Below are positions 1 through 5,320 of a stretch of DNA of 7,394 bases, one piece after another. The stretch comes from JAWXTP01 sp044433415. Its GTDB lineage: Bacteria > Bacteroidota > Bacteroidia > Bacteroidales > Rikenellaceae. The stretch covers positions 1 through 7,394 of the forward strand of contig JAWXTP010000138.1 in assembly GCA_044433415.1 (NCBI GenBank), given 5' to 3'. Positions within the stretch are counted from its first letter, which is position 1. Each line of letters opens with the position of its first letter. Both the position numbers and the translations under genes were made by a program. The notes under the pieces were generated by a model. It searched no databases. It was given only the letters and a program-made list of their open reading frames with translations, and was not told the origin of the DNA.

Positions 1-250
1 AAATTAATAAGGTGTTAAAGATATTAGAACCTACAACATTACCTACGGCAACGTCACCACTGCCTTTCAATGCAGACATTATAGTGACTATTAATTCTGG
101 GGCAGAAGTGCCTATAGCGACAACAGTAAGTCCTACAACAAACTCTGAAATGCCAAATTTTGTTGCTAATTTTGAAGCACCATCTGTCATTACACTAGCT
201 CCTGCTAATATAAGACCTAGTCCGACTAGTAAAAGTAAAATTTCAAACAT
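1..250 (-). CDS. CaCA-family calcium/sodium antiporter, N-terminal part (runs off the left edge)
   Basis: This is an inner-membrane cation exchanger of the Ca2+:cation antiporter (CaCA/YrbG) family, which exchanges Ca2+ for Na+ or another cation. The visible 83 residues begin MFEILLLLVGLGLILAGA, a hydrophobic first helix. They continue into the alpha-1 repeat, whose signature GTSAPELIVTIMSALKG lies at about residues 46-62, followed by GNVVGSNIFNT. The glutamate and the small polar residues of GTSAPE are the ion-binding positions known for this family. Family members are usually about 300-350 residues, so roughly three quarters, including the alpha-2 repeat, lies outside the window. The ATG at 250 opens the frame just before the first membrane helix. 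It sits 11 bases after the dus stop, so the two are probably co-transcribed and this gene has no promoter of its own. Ion specificity cannot be read from this fragment. Confidence 0.88.
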   Translation of the reverse strand, partial: MFEILLLLVGLGLILAGASVMTDGASKLATKFGISEFVVGLTVVAIGTSAPELIVTIMSALKGSGDVAVGNVVGSNIFNTLLI

Positions 251-261
251 AATATTAAATT

Positions 262-1287
262 TTATTGAGCTGAGTTATATATGTGAGGTGGTACAGTTTG
301 AGAGAAGTCGTATTCACCCCAGCGTTCTGCCACCTCGTCAAGAAGTGTATATAGAACCTCAGGTGATACTTCTGTTACCAGTTTTAAACGAGTCTCCTTG
401 AAGTTTGGAAGTCCCTTAAAATAACTACTAAGGTGACGACGCATCTCAAAAAGTCCTACTTTTTCACCTTTTATTTCTATAGATTTTGCTAGGTGTTCCT
501 TTGCTAGGTCTACACGTTCTATAACGGACGGTTGATCTATCAGTTCACCTGTCTCTAAGTAGTGGCTTATCTCTTTAAATATCCATGGTCTGCCATAAGT
601 TGCACGACCTACCATGATAGCATCAACACCATATCTGTCAAACATCTCTTTAGCCTTCTGTGCAGAGTCCACATCACCATTTCCTATTATAGGAATAGTA
701 ATTTTAGGATCGTTTTTTATTTTGCCTATTAAAGTCCAATCTGCCTCACCTTTGTACATCTGTGCTCGTGTGCGCCCATGTATTGTTAGAGCTGTTATAC
801 CTACTTCCTGTAATTTTAGGGCTATTTCTTCTATGTTTTTAGATTCTGAGTCCCACCCTAAACGAGTCTTTACAGTAACTGGAAGTTTTACAGCGTCAAC
901 TATTGCTTTAGTAATCTCTACCATAAGAGGTACATTTTGCATCATGCCGCTACCAGCACCACGACCTGCGATTTTCTTTACAGGACAGCCAAAATTAATA
1001 TCTATGACTTCTGGCGCGGCTGCCTCAGCGCGTAATGCCGCTTCTACCATAGATTCTACTTGGTTTCCATATATTTGTATCCCTACAGGGCGTTCATAGT
1101 CGAAAATATCTAACTTTTTTACTGATTTTCCTCCGTCACGTATAAGACCATCCGCAGAAATAAATTCTGTGTATACCATATCAGCACCAAATTTTTTACA
1201 GATATATCTAAAAGAGGGATCTGTAACATCTTCCATAGGTGCTAAAAATAGTGGGTATTTTTTAAAATCAATGTTTGCTAGTTTCAT
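262..1287 (-). CDS. dusB: tRNA-dihydrouridine synthase, DusB-like
   Basis: This cytoplasmic FMN enzyme reduces specific uridines in tRNA to dihydrouridine using NADPH. The 341 residues form the usual TIM-barrel plus helical C-terminal domain. Visible landmarks are LAPMEDVTDPSFR near residues 15-27 (FMN site), INFGCPVKKI with the catalytic cysteine C101, VKTRLGW with K140, the IHGRTR block with H170, IGNGDV near 201-206 and VGRATYGRPWIF near 226-237, which binds the FMN phosphate. Length is normal for DusB and the frame is intact. The start is the ATG at 1287, followed directly by an N-terminus typical of the family. A promoter-like TACTTTTG box lies about 70 bases upstream on the minus strand. 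The antiporter gene follows after 11 bases. The DusB assignment, rather than DusA or DusC, is by overall resemblance, and the exact target uridine is not known. Confidence 0.93.
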   Translation of the reverse strand: MKLANIDFKKYPLFLAPMEDVTDPSFRYICKKFGADMVYTEFISADGLIRDGGKSVKKLDIFDYERPVGIQIYGNQVESMVEAALRAEAAAPEVIDINFGCPVKKIAGRGAGSGMMQNVPLMVEITKAIVDAVKLPVTVKTRLGWDSESKNIEEIALKLQEVGITALTIHGRTRAQMYKGEADWTLIGKIKNDPKITIPIIGNGDVDSAQKAKEMFDRYGVDAIMVGRATYGRPWIFKEISHYLETGELIDQPSVIERVDLAKEHLAKSIEIKGEKVGLFEMRRHLSSYFKGLPNFKETRLKLVTEVSPEVLYTLLDEVAERWGEYDFSQTVPPHIYNSAQ

Positions 1288-1355
1288 ACGTATATAATGA
1301 TAAATAATTTTTTAGTAATTCTTGTTAAACTTGTGTTGCTTTTTGTTTCAGAATG

Positions 1356-1363
1356 CAAAAGTA
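1356..1363 (-). promoter_or_regulatory. Putative -7 box of the dus promoter
   Basis: Read on the minus strand this is TACTTTTG, an exact match to TAnnTTTG, the -7 consensus for the Bacteroidota primary sigma factor. It would start transcription about 60 bases before the dus ATG. No clear TTTG -33 element sits about 19 bases further upstream, where the sequence overlaps the opposing argS promoter box. The call rests on the -7 match and on position. Confidence 0.5.
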
Positions 1364-1376
1364 ACAAAATTTTTCG

Positions 1377-1384
1377 TATCTTTG
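1377..1384 (+). promoter_or_regulatory. Putative -7 box of the argS promoter
   Basis: TATCTTTG matches the Bacteroidota TAnnTTTG -7 consensus exactly, in the direction of argS. Transcription would begin near 1391, giving an argS leader of roughly 125 bases. No canonical TTTG lies at the -33 position. That stretch is instead occupied by the minus-strand TACTTTTG box of dus, only 13 bases away. Confidence 0.55.
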
Positions 1385-1399
1385 CGGAATGCAGTTAAT

Positions 1400-1418
1400 A
1401 GAACTCCCCTTAATGGAG
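1400..1418 (+). promoter_or_regulatory. C-rich motif and small hairpin in the argS leader
   Basis: The 11-mer AGAACTCCCCT at 1400-1410 recurs exactly before ffh at 5338-5348. Here CTCC (1404-1407) can pair with GGAG (1415-1418) around a 7-base loop, and a T-rich run (TTTTGTTTT) follows. CCCTT at 1407-1411 can instead pair with AAGGG at 1463-1467, so the two foldings compete. The rest of the leader holds a GTATT/AATAC stem (1430-1446) and a short GGGC/GCCT stem (1486-1498). The function is unknown: an attenuator or a degenerate intergenic repeat are both possible. Confidence 0.3.
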
Positions 1419-1516
1419 ATTTTGTTTTAGTATTTGTTAGTAATACAAAGTCAAAGAGACTAAAGGGTATATTAGATTTTTAAACGGGCACATTGCCTAA
1501 TTTTATATAAAGAGAT

Positions 1517-3304
1517 ATGAATATAGATGTTTTTTTTCAATCATCATCTGTTAAAGTAATTTCAGAACTTTACGGTTGTGAAATCGCTGAGTCGATGATT
1601 CAATTTTCAAAAACACGTAAAGAATTTGAGGGTGACGTAACTTTAGTAGTATTCCCTCTACTTAAAATCAGCCGTAAGTCTCCAGAGGCTACAGCTAATG
1701 AAATAGGGGAGAAGCTAGTTTCTATTTTCCCAGAAATCGAAAACTTTAACGTAGTTAAGGGTTTCTTGAATATTAAACTTAAAGAATCTTTCTGGGTTGA
1801 GCGTTTCAATGAAATAGAGAAAAATGAAAAGTTCGGATTTAAAGCTCCTAGAAATAGTAACTTAATGGTGGAATATTCTTCACCTAACACTAATAAACCT
1901 CTTCACCTAGGTCACGTACGTAATAACTTATTAGGTTATTCAGTGGCTAAAATTGCTGAGGCTAACGGATATAACGTAACAAAAGTTAACCTTGTAAACG
2001 ATAGAGGTATACACATCTGTAAGTCTATGCTAGCTTGGCAGAAGTTCGCTAACGGGGAGACTCCAGAATCTGCATCTATGAAAGGTGACCACCTAGTAGG
2101 TAAATACTATGTGGCATTTGATCAAGCATACAAGGCAGAAGTTAAAGACCTTATGGCTGGTGGCATGACAGAAGATGAAGCTAAGAAAGCTGCACCTATC
2201 ATGGTGGAGGCTTCTGATATGTTACGTAAATGGGAAGCTAAAGACCCAGAAGTTTATGCTTTATGGGAAAAAATGAATAGCTGGGTGTATGCAGGATTTG
2301 ATAAGACTTACGCTGCTATGGGTGTTTCTTTTGATAAGGTATATCATGAAAGTGAGACTTATATCTTAGGTAAATCTTTAGTAGAAGAAGGTCTTGCTCG
2401 TGGTGTATTCTACCGTGAAGAAGACAACTCTGTTTGGATTAACCTAGAGGCTGACGGACTAGACAAAAAACTGCTTTTACGTGGTGATGGTACTAGTGTT
2501 TACATGACTCAGGATCTTGGTACTGCTTATGAGCGTCATAAAGAATTTGGATTTGACAATATGATTTATGTTGTGGGTAATGAACAAAACTACCACTTCC
2601 AAGTATTGAAACTTATCCTTAAGAAATTAGGTAACGACTGGGCTGACGATATTTATCACCTTTCTTATGGTATGGTGGAGCTTCCTTTCGGTAAAATGAA
2701 ATCTCGTGAGGGTACTGTAGTAGATGCTGACGACTTGATAGAGGAGATGGTAAGTACTGCTAAGGCTATGTCTAATGAGCTTGGTAAGTTAGATGCTTAT
2801 ACAACTGAGGAGGCAGACGAGATTTGTCGTAAGATAGGTTTAGGAGCTCTTAAGTATTTCATATTGAAAGTTGACCCTAAGAAAACTATGCTTTTCAACC
2901 CTCAGGAGTCTATAGACTTTAATGGTAACACTGGTCCTTTCATTCAGTATACATCTGCACGTATTTCTTCTGTGCTTCGTAAAGCCGCAGAAGCTAATAT
3001 AGATTATGTTGGTCAAATGGCTGCTGACTCTGCACTTAATAGCAAGGAGATAGAAGTTATTAAACTTATTAATGAGTTTGAATTGGCAGTAGATAATGCA
3101 GGTGTGAACTTTGCCCCTTCAGTGATAGGTTCTTACTGCTATGAACTAGCTAAAGAATTTAACCAATTCTATCATGACTATTCTTTTTTGAAAGAGGAGG
3201 ATGAAGCCGTGAAACTTAATAGATTACGCATCGCCAACGAGGTACGCAAAACGCTATCTAGAGGTATGTCCCTACTAGGCATCGAAATGCCTGAACGTAT
3301 GTAG
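1517..3304 (+). CDS. argS: Arginyl-tRNA synthetase
   Basis: This class I aminoacyl-tRNA synthetase joins arginine to tRNA-Arg in the cytoplasm, using ATP. The 595 residues match the family length and have all expected parts. These are an N-terminal additional domain (about residues 1-90) that recognises the tRNA D-loop, a Rossmann catalytic core starting at MVEYSSPNTNKPLHLGH with the HIGH-type motif HLGH at 130-133, the second signature as KMKS at 393-396 within GKMKSREGTVVDADD, and a C-terminal DALR anticodon-binding domain from about residue 475 (FIQYTSARISSVLRKA) to the end. KMKS in place of KMSK is usual for Bacteroidota ArgS. The ATG at 1517 gives a complete family N-terminus. The bases before it (AAAGAGAT) are purine-rich but too close for a normal Shine-Dalgarno. 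Codons are strongly biased to GGT, GCT, CGT and CTT, suggesting high expression. The stop at 3304 is followed by 338 bases without a recognised gene. Confidence 0.98.
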   Translation: MNIDVFFQSSSVKVISELYGCEIAESMIQFSKTRKEFEGDVTLVVFPLLKISRKSPEATANEIGEKLVSIFPEIENFNVVKGFLNIKLKESFWVERFNEIEKNEKFGFKAPRNSNLMVEYSSPNTNKPLHLGHVRNNLLGYSVAKIAEANGYNVTKVNLVNDRGIHICKSMLAWQKFANGETPESASMKGDHLVGKYYVAFDQAYKAEVKDLMAGGMTEDEAKKAAPIMVEASDMLRKWEAKDPEVYALWEKMNSWVYAGFDKTYAAMGVSFDKVYHESETYILGKSLVEEGLARGVFYREEDNSVWINLEADGLDKKLLLRGDGTSVYMTQDLGTAYERHKEFGFDNMIYVVGNEQNYHFQVLKLILKKLGNDWADDIYHLSYGMVELPFGKMKSREGTVVDADDLIEEMVSTAKAMSNELGKLDAYTTEEADEICRKIGLGALKYFILKVDPKKTMLFNPQESIDFNGNTGPFIQYTSARISSVLRKAAEANIDYVGQMAADSALNSKEIEVIKLINEFELAVDNAGVNFAPSVIGSYCYELAKEFNQFYHDYSFLKEEDEAVKLNRLRIANEVRKTLSRGMSLLGIEMPERM

Positions 3305-3361
3305 TGTTGCTGTTGGTTCGTTAGTGAAGGCTTTTCCCAATAACGGCCTACATTTTTCACC

Positions 3362-3374
3362 TTTTCCGAAAAAC
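3362..3374 (+). repeat. 13-bp direct repeat, copy 1
   Basis: TTTTCCGAAAAAC is identical to 3409-3421. The two copies start 47 bases apart and flank the CAGCC/GGCTG hairpin. The core TTTTCC-GAAAA is nearly self-complementary. The function is unknown. Confidence 0.6.
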
Positions 3375-3376
3375 CA

Positions 3377-3487
3377 ATGCTCACAGCCCTCGAGGCTGCT
3401 CCGCTTGATTTTCCGAAAAACGCAAAAAATCTAAGCCATTCTTGGAAAAAGCGGACAATCGTGGACGTTATTGACCGCTCATGGTAA
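3377..3487 (+). CDS. Possible 36-codon open frame, unrecognised; may not be a gene
   Basis: An ATG at 3377 opens 36 codons ending in TAA at 3485-3487. The peptide begins MLTALEAAPLDFPKNAKN and ends TIVDVIDRSW. It is mixed hydrophilic with no membrane segment or signal peptide, and no family is recognised. The frame is open further upstream, back to a TAA at 3341, but contains no earlier ATG. No Shine-Dalgarno precedes the ATG, which is normal for this phylum and so not informative. Its codons (GCC, CTC, GAG, CCG) are more GC-rich than those of neighbouring genes, and it coincides with the repeat-bearing block. A chance frame inside a repetitive element is the more likely explanation. Confidence 0.15.
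   Translation: MLTALEAAPLDFPKNAKNLSHSWKKRTIVDVIDRSW
3384..3398 (+). repeat. GC-rich hairpin CAGCC-loop-GGCTG
   Basis: CAGCC (3384-3388) and GGCTG (3394-3398) can pair around the 5-base loop CTCGA. Removing one C would leave a perfect 14-bp palindrome. It lies 80 bases after the argS stop. The next T-run (TTTT at 3409-3412) is 10 bases past the stem, too far for a typical intrinsic terminator, so it is not called as one. Confidence 0.45.
3409..3421 (+). repeat. 13-bp direct repeat, copy 2
   Basis: This is the second exact copy of TTTTCCGAAAAAC (first at 3362-3374). It lies inside the 36-codon open frame, in a different reading phase from copy 1, so the repeat is not a repeated peptide motif. 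Confidence 0.6.
3451..3478. repeat. 28-bp imperfect palindrome
   Basis: The arms GCGGaCAAT (3451-3459) and ATTGaCCGC (3470-3478) pair at 8 of 9 positions around a 10-base centre. Outside it, CCAT (3436-3439) and ATGG (3481-3484) are also complementary. The geometry fits either a dimeric-repressor operator or an RNA hairpin. It lies about 165 bases upstream of xseA. No regulator is recognised. Confidence 0.4.
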
Positions 3488-3494
3488 CAAACGT

Positions 3495-3587
3495 GGTTTT
3501 TTTAAAAACTGTGCAGACTGAATTTTTCTTAGGGGAGGTTTTTAGTATAGGTTTTTTTAAAAAACTAAGTAGGCTGGATGATTTTTT
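3495..3587 (+). repeat. Imperfect direct repeats with T7-A5 and T7-A6 cores
   Basis: GGTTTTTTTAAAAACT at 3495-3510 is repeated, with one extra A, at 3550-3566. Each is followed by a similar tail (GCAGACTGA and TAGGCTGGATGA) and then a T-run, so two units of about 33-38 bases lie 55 bases apart. Such T-A tracts often produce bent DNA. They may be an upstream element of the xseA promoter or remnants of a duplicated segment. Confidence 0.5.
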
Positions 3588-3615
3588 GGTTACAAAATAT
3601 ATTAGAGTATATTAT
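3585..3615 (+). promoter_or_regulatory. Possible xseA promoter (TTTG-N19-TATATTAT)
   Basis: TTTG at 3585-3588 is followed after exactly 19 bases by TATATTAT at 3608-3615. Spacing and the -33 element match the Bacteroidota consensus TTTG-N19-TAnnTTTG, but the last bases of the -7 box are off-consensus (TTAT for TTTG). Transcription would begin about 20 bases before the xseA start. This is the only TTTG between argS and xseA with such spacing. Confidence 0.3.
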
Positions 3616-3626
3616 TAGAGTATATT
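3601..3626 (+). repeat. 13-bp perfect tandem duplication before xseA
   Basis: ATTAGAGTATATT occurs twice in direct succession (3601-3613 and 3614-3626), followed by a partial third copy, ATTA. The repeat ends four bases before the AAGG of the xseA ribosome binding site. Each unit contributes a TATATTAT sequence (3608-3615 and 3621-3628), so the possible -7 box is duplicated. Slippage here would change promoter spacing or leader length in 13-bp steps. Confidence 0.85.
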
Positions 3627-3629
3627 ATT

Positions 3630-3635
3630 AAAGGA
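3630..3635 (+). promoter_or_regulatory. Ribosome binding site deciding the xseA start
   Basis: AAAGGA lies 7 bases before the ATG at 3643, the classic Shine-Dalgarno distance. This supports that ATG over the in-frame GTG at 3637, only one base past the site, and over the ATG at 3664. No other gene in the window has a comparable site. Confidence 0.6.
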
Positions 3636-3642
3636 TGTGCGA

Positions 3643-5040
3643 ATGACACAGGAACAAAGTTATATGTCTTTATCTCAACTGCAAGCTCTTATTAAAAGGA
3701 GCTTGCAGAACGAGTTTAAAGGGTACTATTGGGTGGTCGCTGAGGTGTCAGAGGTGTCTGTTAATGCGTATTCACATCATTGCTATCTTACACTGGTGGA
3801 GAAGAATGAGACTACTCAACTCGCTAAAGCACGCGTTAATGCTAATATATGGGCTAATACTTTTATGCTGCTAGAACCTTACTTTAAGGCTGAGACAGGG
3901 CGCACTCTCGAAGTGGGAATGAAATTGCTGCTTAAAGTGTCGGTGAATTATCATGAAATATATGGTATTAGCTTTAATGTCTCAGATATAGACCCTACAT
4001 ATACACTTGGCGATATAGAACGCCAACGTAAGATGATAATAGAGGCGCTGAAAGCTGATGGGCTGCTAGAACTTAATAAAAGTAGAGAATTGCCACGCAT
4101 AGTGCAAAAGTTAGCTGTGGTATCTAGCTCTACAGCAGCAGGTTTCCGCGATTTTGAAAAGGAACTGAGAGCTAATGAATATGGATTTAAATATGAAATA
4201 ACTCTCTTTAATTCTATAATGCAGGGACAAGGTGCTGAACAAAGTATAGTGAAGTCCCTACACAATATTGCCGCTAATGCTGAAAAATATGATGTGGCAA
4301 TAGTAATACGTGGGGGCGGAGCAACAACAGACCTAGCATGCTTTGACCAGTATGAACTATGCTGTGAAATAGCTACTATGCCTATAGTCGTGATAACTGG
4401 TATAGGTCACGATAAAGATGTTTCTATAGCAGATATGACAGCTCATACAGCGCTGAAAACTCCTACCGCTGTGGCTCGTTATATAGTAGATTATACTAGA
4501 GAATTTGATAAACTGCTGGATGAAAATCTGGAGTTTTTAGAGAATTATGCGCTAGACTATTTTAATACAGAAAAAGAACGTATTGAGAAAAATGCTCAGT
4601 TTCTGAAAATACAAACCTCTGAATACGTGCTTAAAGCTGACAAAGTAAGCGCCTTAGCTTTGCAAAAGTTAAACCATTTGTCTAAAAGGCTGATTGAAAA
4701 AACGCTCTATGAAAATGAGCTAAAGCAAGAAGGTCTGAAAATTATCGCTACACGCATAATAAGTGATGTGGAAAGAAAAATAGACGATAAAAAATCGACC
4801 CTTAAAACTGAAAGTTTAAATTATGTGCTACAACAACAACAACTCAATGAACGCCTTTCTTTGATTGTTGAAGGTTATAACCCTCAAAGAATTTTAAAGA
4901 ATGGCTACTCTATAGCAAGATTTAATAATAAAGTGCTAAGTAGCGGTAAAAATCTCTCAGTGGGCGACGAGCTAACTATTACTCTTTCAGATGTTGAAGT
5001 GTCAACAAAAGTTGTTGATATAGAAGCTAGGATGAGTTAG
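3643..5040 (+). CDS. xseA: Exodeoxyribonuclease VII large subunit
   Basis: This is the catalytic subunit of exonuclease VII, which with several XseB subunits degrades single-stranded DNA from both ends in the cytoplasm and takes part in repair. From the ATG at 3643 it has 465 residues (E. coli XseA has about 456). The N-terminal OB-fold DNA-binding domain spans about residues 7-105 (LSQLQALIKRSL, YYWVVAEVSEV). The catalytic domain follows: AAGFRDF with D170, VIRGGGATTDL with R223, and GIGHDKDVSIAD with H256 and D259. These correspond to the D, R, H and D residues reported as essential in E. coli XseA. A long charged helical section (about 280-410) should bind XseB. The end has the usual PQRILKNGYSIARF and VGDELTITL strands. 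Two other starts are possible: GTG 3637 adds two residues, and ATG 3664 still keeps the OB fold. xseB follows after 75 bases. Codon use (more ATA, AGA, CGC) is less biased than in argS and ffh. Confidence 0.96.
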   Translation: MTQEQSYMSLSQLQALIKRSLQNEFKGYYWVVAEVSEVSVNAYSHHCYLTLVEKNETTQLAKARVNANIWANTFMLLEPYFKAETGRTLEVGMKLLLKVSVNYHEIYGISFNVSDIDPTYTLGDIERQRKMIIEALKADGLLELNKSRELPRIVQKLAVVSSSTAAGFRDFEKELRANEYGFKYEITLFNSIMQGQGAEQSIVKSLHNIAANAEKYDVAIVIRGGGATTDLACFDQYELCCEIATMPIVVITGIGHDKDVSIADMTAHTALKTPTAVARYIVDYTREFDKLLDENLEFLENYALDYFNTEKERIEKNAQFLKIQTSEYVLKADKVSALALQKLNHLSKRLIEKTLYENELKQEGLKIIATRIISDVERKIDDKKSTLKTESLNYVLQQQQLNERLSLIVEGYNPQRILKNGYSIARFNNKVLSSGKNLSVGDELTITLSDVEVSTKVVDIEARMS

Positions 5041-5090
5041 TTCTTTACGATTTTTAAAAATAAGTTTTTTATATACTATATAAATACAAT

Positions 5091-5106
5091 AAAAATTATT
5101 ATTTTT
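5091..5106 (+). repeat. AT-only stem-loop just before xseB
   Basis: AAAAAT (5091-5096) and ATTTTT (5101-5106) pair around TATT, ending 9 bases before the xseB ATG. The 75-base gap also contains TTTTTAAAAA at 5051-5060 and alternating TA. These stems are all A-U and weak. A modest effect on xseB translation is possible, but chance in AT-rich DNA explains it as well. Confidence 0.3.
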
Positions 5107-5115
5107 ACGCAAAAT

Positions 5116-5319
5116 ATGGCTAGACAAACAAAAACAATAAGCTACAATGCCGCTATGGCTGAGGTAGATGAAATACTTGAGAAGCTCAATAATGACGAGT
5201 TGGATATAGACTCACTAGTTAAAGACGTGAAACAAGCTACAGAACTTCTGTCGATATGTAAGAATAAATTACGTAGCGCAGAGTCTGAAATAACAAAATT
5301 ATTTGAAGAGGAAGTTTAA
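5116..5319 (+). CDS. xseB: Exodeoxyribonuclease VII small subunit
   Basis: This is the small accessory subunit of exonuclease VII, required for activity; several copies bind the long helical region of XseA. The 67 residues match the family's 60-80. The hallmark pattern is visible: YNAAMAEVDEILEKLNNDELDIDSLVKDVKQATEL, then CKNKLRSAESEITKLFEE, giving two helices linked by the conserved LxxxELxIxxL-type turn. The ATG at 5116 gives a short polar lead before the first helix. The position directly after xseA supports the assignment. The gene uses an A-rich sequence (GCAAAAT) before the start rather than a Shine-Dalgarno. Confidence 0.93.
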   Translation: MARQTKTISYNAAMAEVDEILEKLNNDELDIDSLVKDVKQATELLSICKNKLRSAESEITKLFEEEV

Positions 5320-5320
5320 T

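Larger units (their letters stand above)
3338..3473. repeat. Inverted pair CAATAACG / CGTTATTG bounding 136 bases
   Basis: CAATAACGGCC at 3338-3348 is matched in inverse orientation by GGACGTTATTG at 3463-3473. Ten of eleven bases pair, and the outer eight are perfect. The pair encloses most of the GC-richer block. This resembles the ends of a small non-autonomous element, but no flanking target-site duplication was found, and chance in a 340-base region is possible. Confidence 0.35.
3305..3642. other. Intergenic region with two compositional halves and several repeats
   Basis: No known RNA or protein family is recognised here. By hand count, bases 3311-3480 are about 45% GC, and bases 3481-3630 about 26%. 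The GC-richer half contains an 11-base inverted pair, a 13-bp direct repeat, a GC-rich hairpin, a 28-bp imperfect palindrome and a 36-codon open frame. The AT-rich half contains two T7-A5/6 repeats and a 13-bp tandem duplication directly before xseA. No GC stem followed at once by a U-run was found, so no intrinsic terminator for argS can be named. The first half looks like an inserted or repetitive intergenic element, but copy number cannot be judged from one window. Confidence 0.7.

Noticed and set aside
12..401. Plus-strand open frame of 129 codons
   Set aside because: It lies antisense across the antiporter and the end of dus, both of which have clear family motifs. Its product has no recognisable domain.
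614..1099. Plus-strand open frame of 161 codons
   Set aside because: It is antisense to the catalytic core of dus, which carries the conserved cysteine motif. It is a mirror frame without family features.
1385..1516. T-box riboswitch before argS
   Set aside because: The conserved T-box bulge and the terminator/antiterminator pair were not seen. The leader is also short for a T-box.
3178..3384. Minus-strand open frame of 68 codons beginning in the spacer and running into the end of argS
   Set aside because: Most of it is antisense to the conserved ArgS C-terminus. The first third lies in the repeat block and encodes nothing recognised.
3384..3412. Intrinsic terminator of argS
   Set aside because: The stem is GC-rich, but the T-run starts 10 bases past it and is only four bases long.
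3362..3421. CRISPR-like repeats
   Set aside because: There are only two 13-bp copies, too short and too few, and there are no cas genes nearby.
3305..3642. SRP RNA, tmRNA or tRNA gene in the largest spacer
   Set aside because: The GGAAG..AGC loop of SRP RNA, a tRNA cloverleaf with T-loop, and tmRNA landmarks were looked for and not found.
3637..3642. GTG start for xseA, two codons upstream
   Set aside because: It lies only one base past AAAGGA, too near for ribosome placement, while ATG 3643 has ideal spacing.
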